Assembly: GCA_963735045.1 (NCBI GenBank)
Contig: CAVTIZ010000001.1
Location: 124,001 to 188,000, forward strand
Direction: 5' to 3'
From: Salsipaludibacter sp963735045
GTDB taxonomy: Bacteria > Actinomycetota > Nitriliruptoria > Nitriliruptorales > Nitriliruptoraceae
DNA: 64,000 nucleotides
Shown here: piece by piece, positions 63,277 through 64,000 of the stretch
How positions within the stretch are numbered: the first letter of the stretch is position 1
How the letters are laid out: the number at the start of each line of letters is the position of its first letter
Made by a program: the position numbers and the translations under genes
Notes under the pieces: model-generated
Seen by the model: only the letters and a program-made list of their open reading frames with translations
What the model was told of the DNA's origin: nothing
The model's database searches: none

Positions 63277-63829
63277 CGTCGTCGGGGCTGTCCCAGTCGT
63301 GGACGTCGCCGCCCGCCTCGCGGGACAGGATGTCGATGGCGGCCGATGCGCCCCAGCCGGCCGAGATGATGGCCTGGCTGCGCTCGGGCCGGACCAGGTG
63401 GCCGGCGGCGTACAGCCCGGACACGGACGTGCGTGCGTTGCCGTCGACGACGACGGCCCCGTCGGCGACCTCGGCACCGGCGTCCACGGCCAGTTGCTGG
63501 GACGACTTCCCCCCGGCGATGACGACGTAGTCCACGGCCACGGACTCGGCGCCGTCCTCGGGCACCACCGCCCACCCGTCGTCGGTCTCGCGGACGTCGT
63601 TGACCGTGGCGGTGTGGAACTGCGCCCCGGCATCCGCCACCTGCGTGCGCGCGACGTCCTGGAACTCCGCCCCCGCCATCACCGGCAGGCCGAGGTAGTT
63701 GTGGAGCTCGGCGTACTGCATGAGCGAGTCGTCGTCACCGAAGACGGTGGTCTCGTGGCCGTTCTTGGCGAGGAACAGGGCGGCGGAGAGACCGGCGGGG
63801 CCGTCTCCGACCACGGCGATGCGGGCCAT
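63272..63829 (-). CDS. Short FAD-dependent pyridine nucleotide-disulfide oxidoreductase-like protein
   Basis: 185 residues from the ATG at 63829, preceded by AAGGAG. The dinucleotide motif GDGPAG (8-13) begins the protein, VVIAGGKSS near 110 and the C-terminal SVSGLYAAGHLVRPER (FAD site) are as in thioredoxin reductases. It lacks the CxxC and the inserted NADPH domain, so it is half the usual size. Electron donor and function unknown. The stop lies in the last repeat unit. Confidence 0.78.
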   Translation of the reverse strand: MARIAVVGDGPAGLSAALFLAKNGHETTVFGDDDSLMQYAELHNYLGLPVMAGAEFQDVARTQVADAGAQFHTATVNDVRETDDGWAVVPEDGAESVAVDYVVIAGGKSSQQLAVDAGAEVADGAVVVDGNARTSVSGLYAAGHLVRPERSQAIISAGWGASAAIDILSREAGGDVHDWDSPDDA

Positions 63830-63935
63830 GGGGCAACTCCTTGTGGGCAGACCGGGTCGAGCCCGGTGCGGGGGTGGACCGACCTTCAGGTGTACCGGGC
63901 CGCCCGGCCGCGACTCGACCGTTCGGACCGACCCG

Positions 63936-64000
63936 TCAGCCGGTGACGGTCAGGCTGCCCACCATGCCCTTGGCGGCGTGGGTCTCGCCGTCGGGCGCCT
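63936..64000 (-). CDS. C-terminal end of a cupredoxin-like protein (partial)
   Basis: Only the final 20 or so residues are inside the window: APDGETHAAKGMVGSLTVTG then stop. The H-x4-M pattern (THAAKGM) followed by a beta-strand to the end is typical of type I copper sites in plastocyanin- or halocyanin-like proteins; the expected cysteine lies further upstream outside the window. Family call is tentative. Confidence 0.5.
   Translation of the reverse strand, partial: APDGETHAAKGMVGSLTVTG

Overview
The window is a 64 kb piece of a very GC-rich chromosome with short intergenic gaps, many GTG starts and many 4-nt stop/start overlaps (ATGA, GTGA). The gene content points to an actinobacterium: a Kgd-type 2-oxoglutarate dehydrogenase carrying an E2-like catalytic domain, CarD, DisA, the ispD-ispF-cysS-rlmB string, a DUF4032 kinase-like protein and a DtxR/IdeR-type repressor. 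A deep-branching lineage such as Nitriliruptoria would fit, but that is an inference from style and content, not from a marker gene.

Layout. 1-7.3 kb: end of a UvrA-like ATPase, a TylF-like methyltransferase, a DksA-like zinc-finger protein, an MFS exporter, metG, an alpha/beta hydrolase and a DUF4032 protein. 7.4-19 kb: a sugar (probably sucrose/alpha-glucoside) system with two permeases (one frameshifted), a binding lipoprotein, an ATPase, a LacI repressor with tandem operators, a GH13 alpha-glucosidase, a PfkB fructokinase, ThuA and a Gfo/Idh oxidoreductase. 19-31 kb: a sulfotransferase-like/class IV aminotransferase pair, kgd, a catalytically dead penicillin-binding-protein homologue next to a channel-like membrane protein, rhodanese, a glutamine amidotransferase and a hypothetical protein. 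30.7-37 kb: a catabolic island with LigAB ring-cleavage dioxygenase, citryl-CoA-lyase-like protein, family III CoA transferase, an IclR regulator, a DoxX protein and an AtzA/SsnA-type amidohydrolase. A TGTCCGC half-site recurs in front of both transcription units.

37-39.7 kb: a SAM-I riboswitch heads threonine synthase, a ThiS/MoaD-type sulfur carrier and a spermidine-synthase-like protein, an arrangement suggesting sulfur or methionine metabolism. 39.7-47 kb: an AI-2E family protein, a LytR_C protein, a BON protein, tRNA-Thr(TGT), a PDZ serine protease, an HxlR regulator and a DUF456 protein. 45-57 kb: housekeeping genes rlmB, cysS, ispF, ispD, maf, dus, carD and disA, then a RadA-type zinc finger fused to an SF2 helicase where radA might be expected, and two M16 peptidase-like proteins. 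57-64 kb: an FtsX/MacB-type ABC exporter, mutY, an IdeR-like repressor, a cytosine-deaminase-like enzyme, a 62-bp tandem repeat array, a very short FAD oxidoreductase and the end of a cupredoxin-like gene.

The most interesting items are the RadA-finger helicase beside disA, the pseudo-PBP/channel pair, the riboswitch-thrC-sulfur-carrier module, the LigAB/CoA-transferase/citryl-CoA-lyase island with its shared operator, and the 62-bp repeat array. Short GC-rich tandem repeats are scattered through gaps and linkers across the window.
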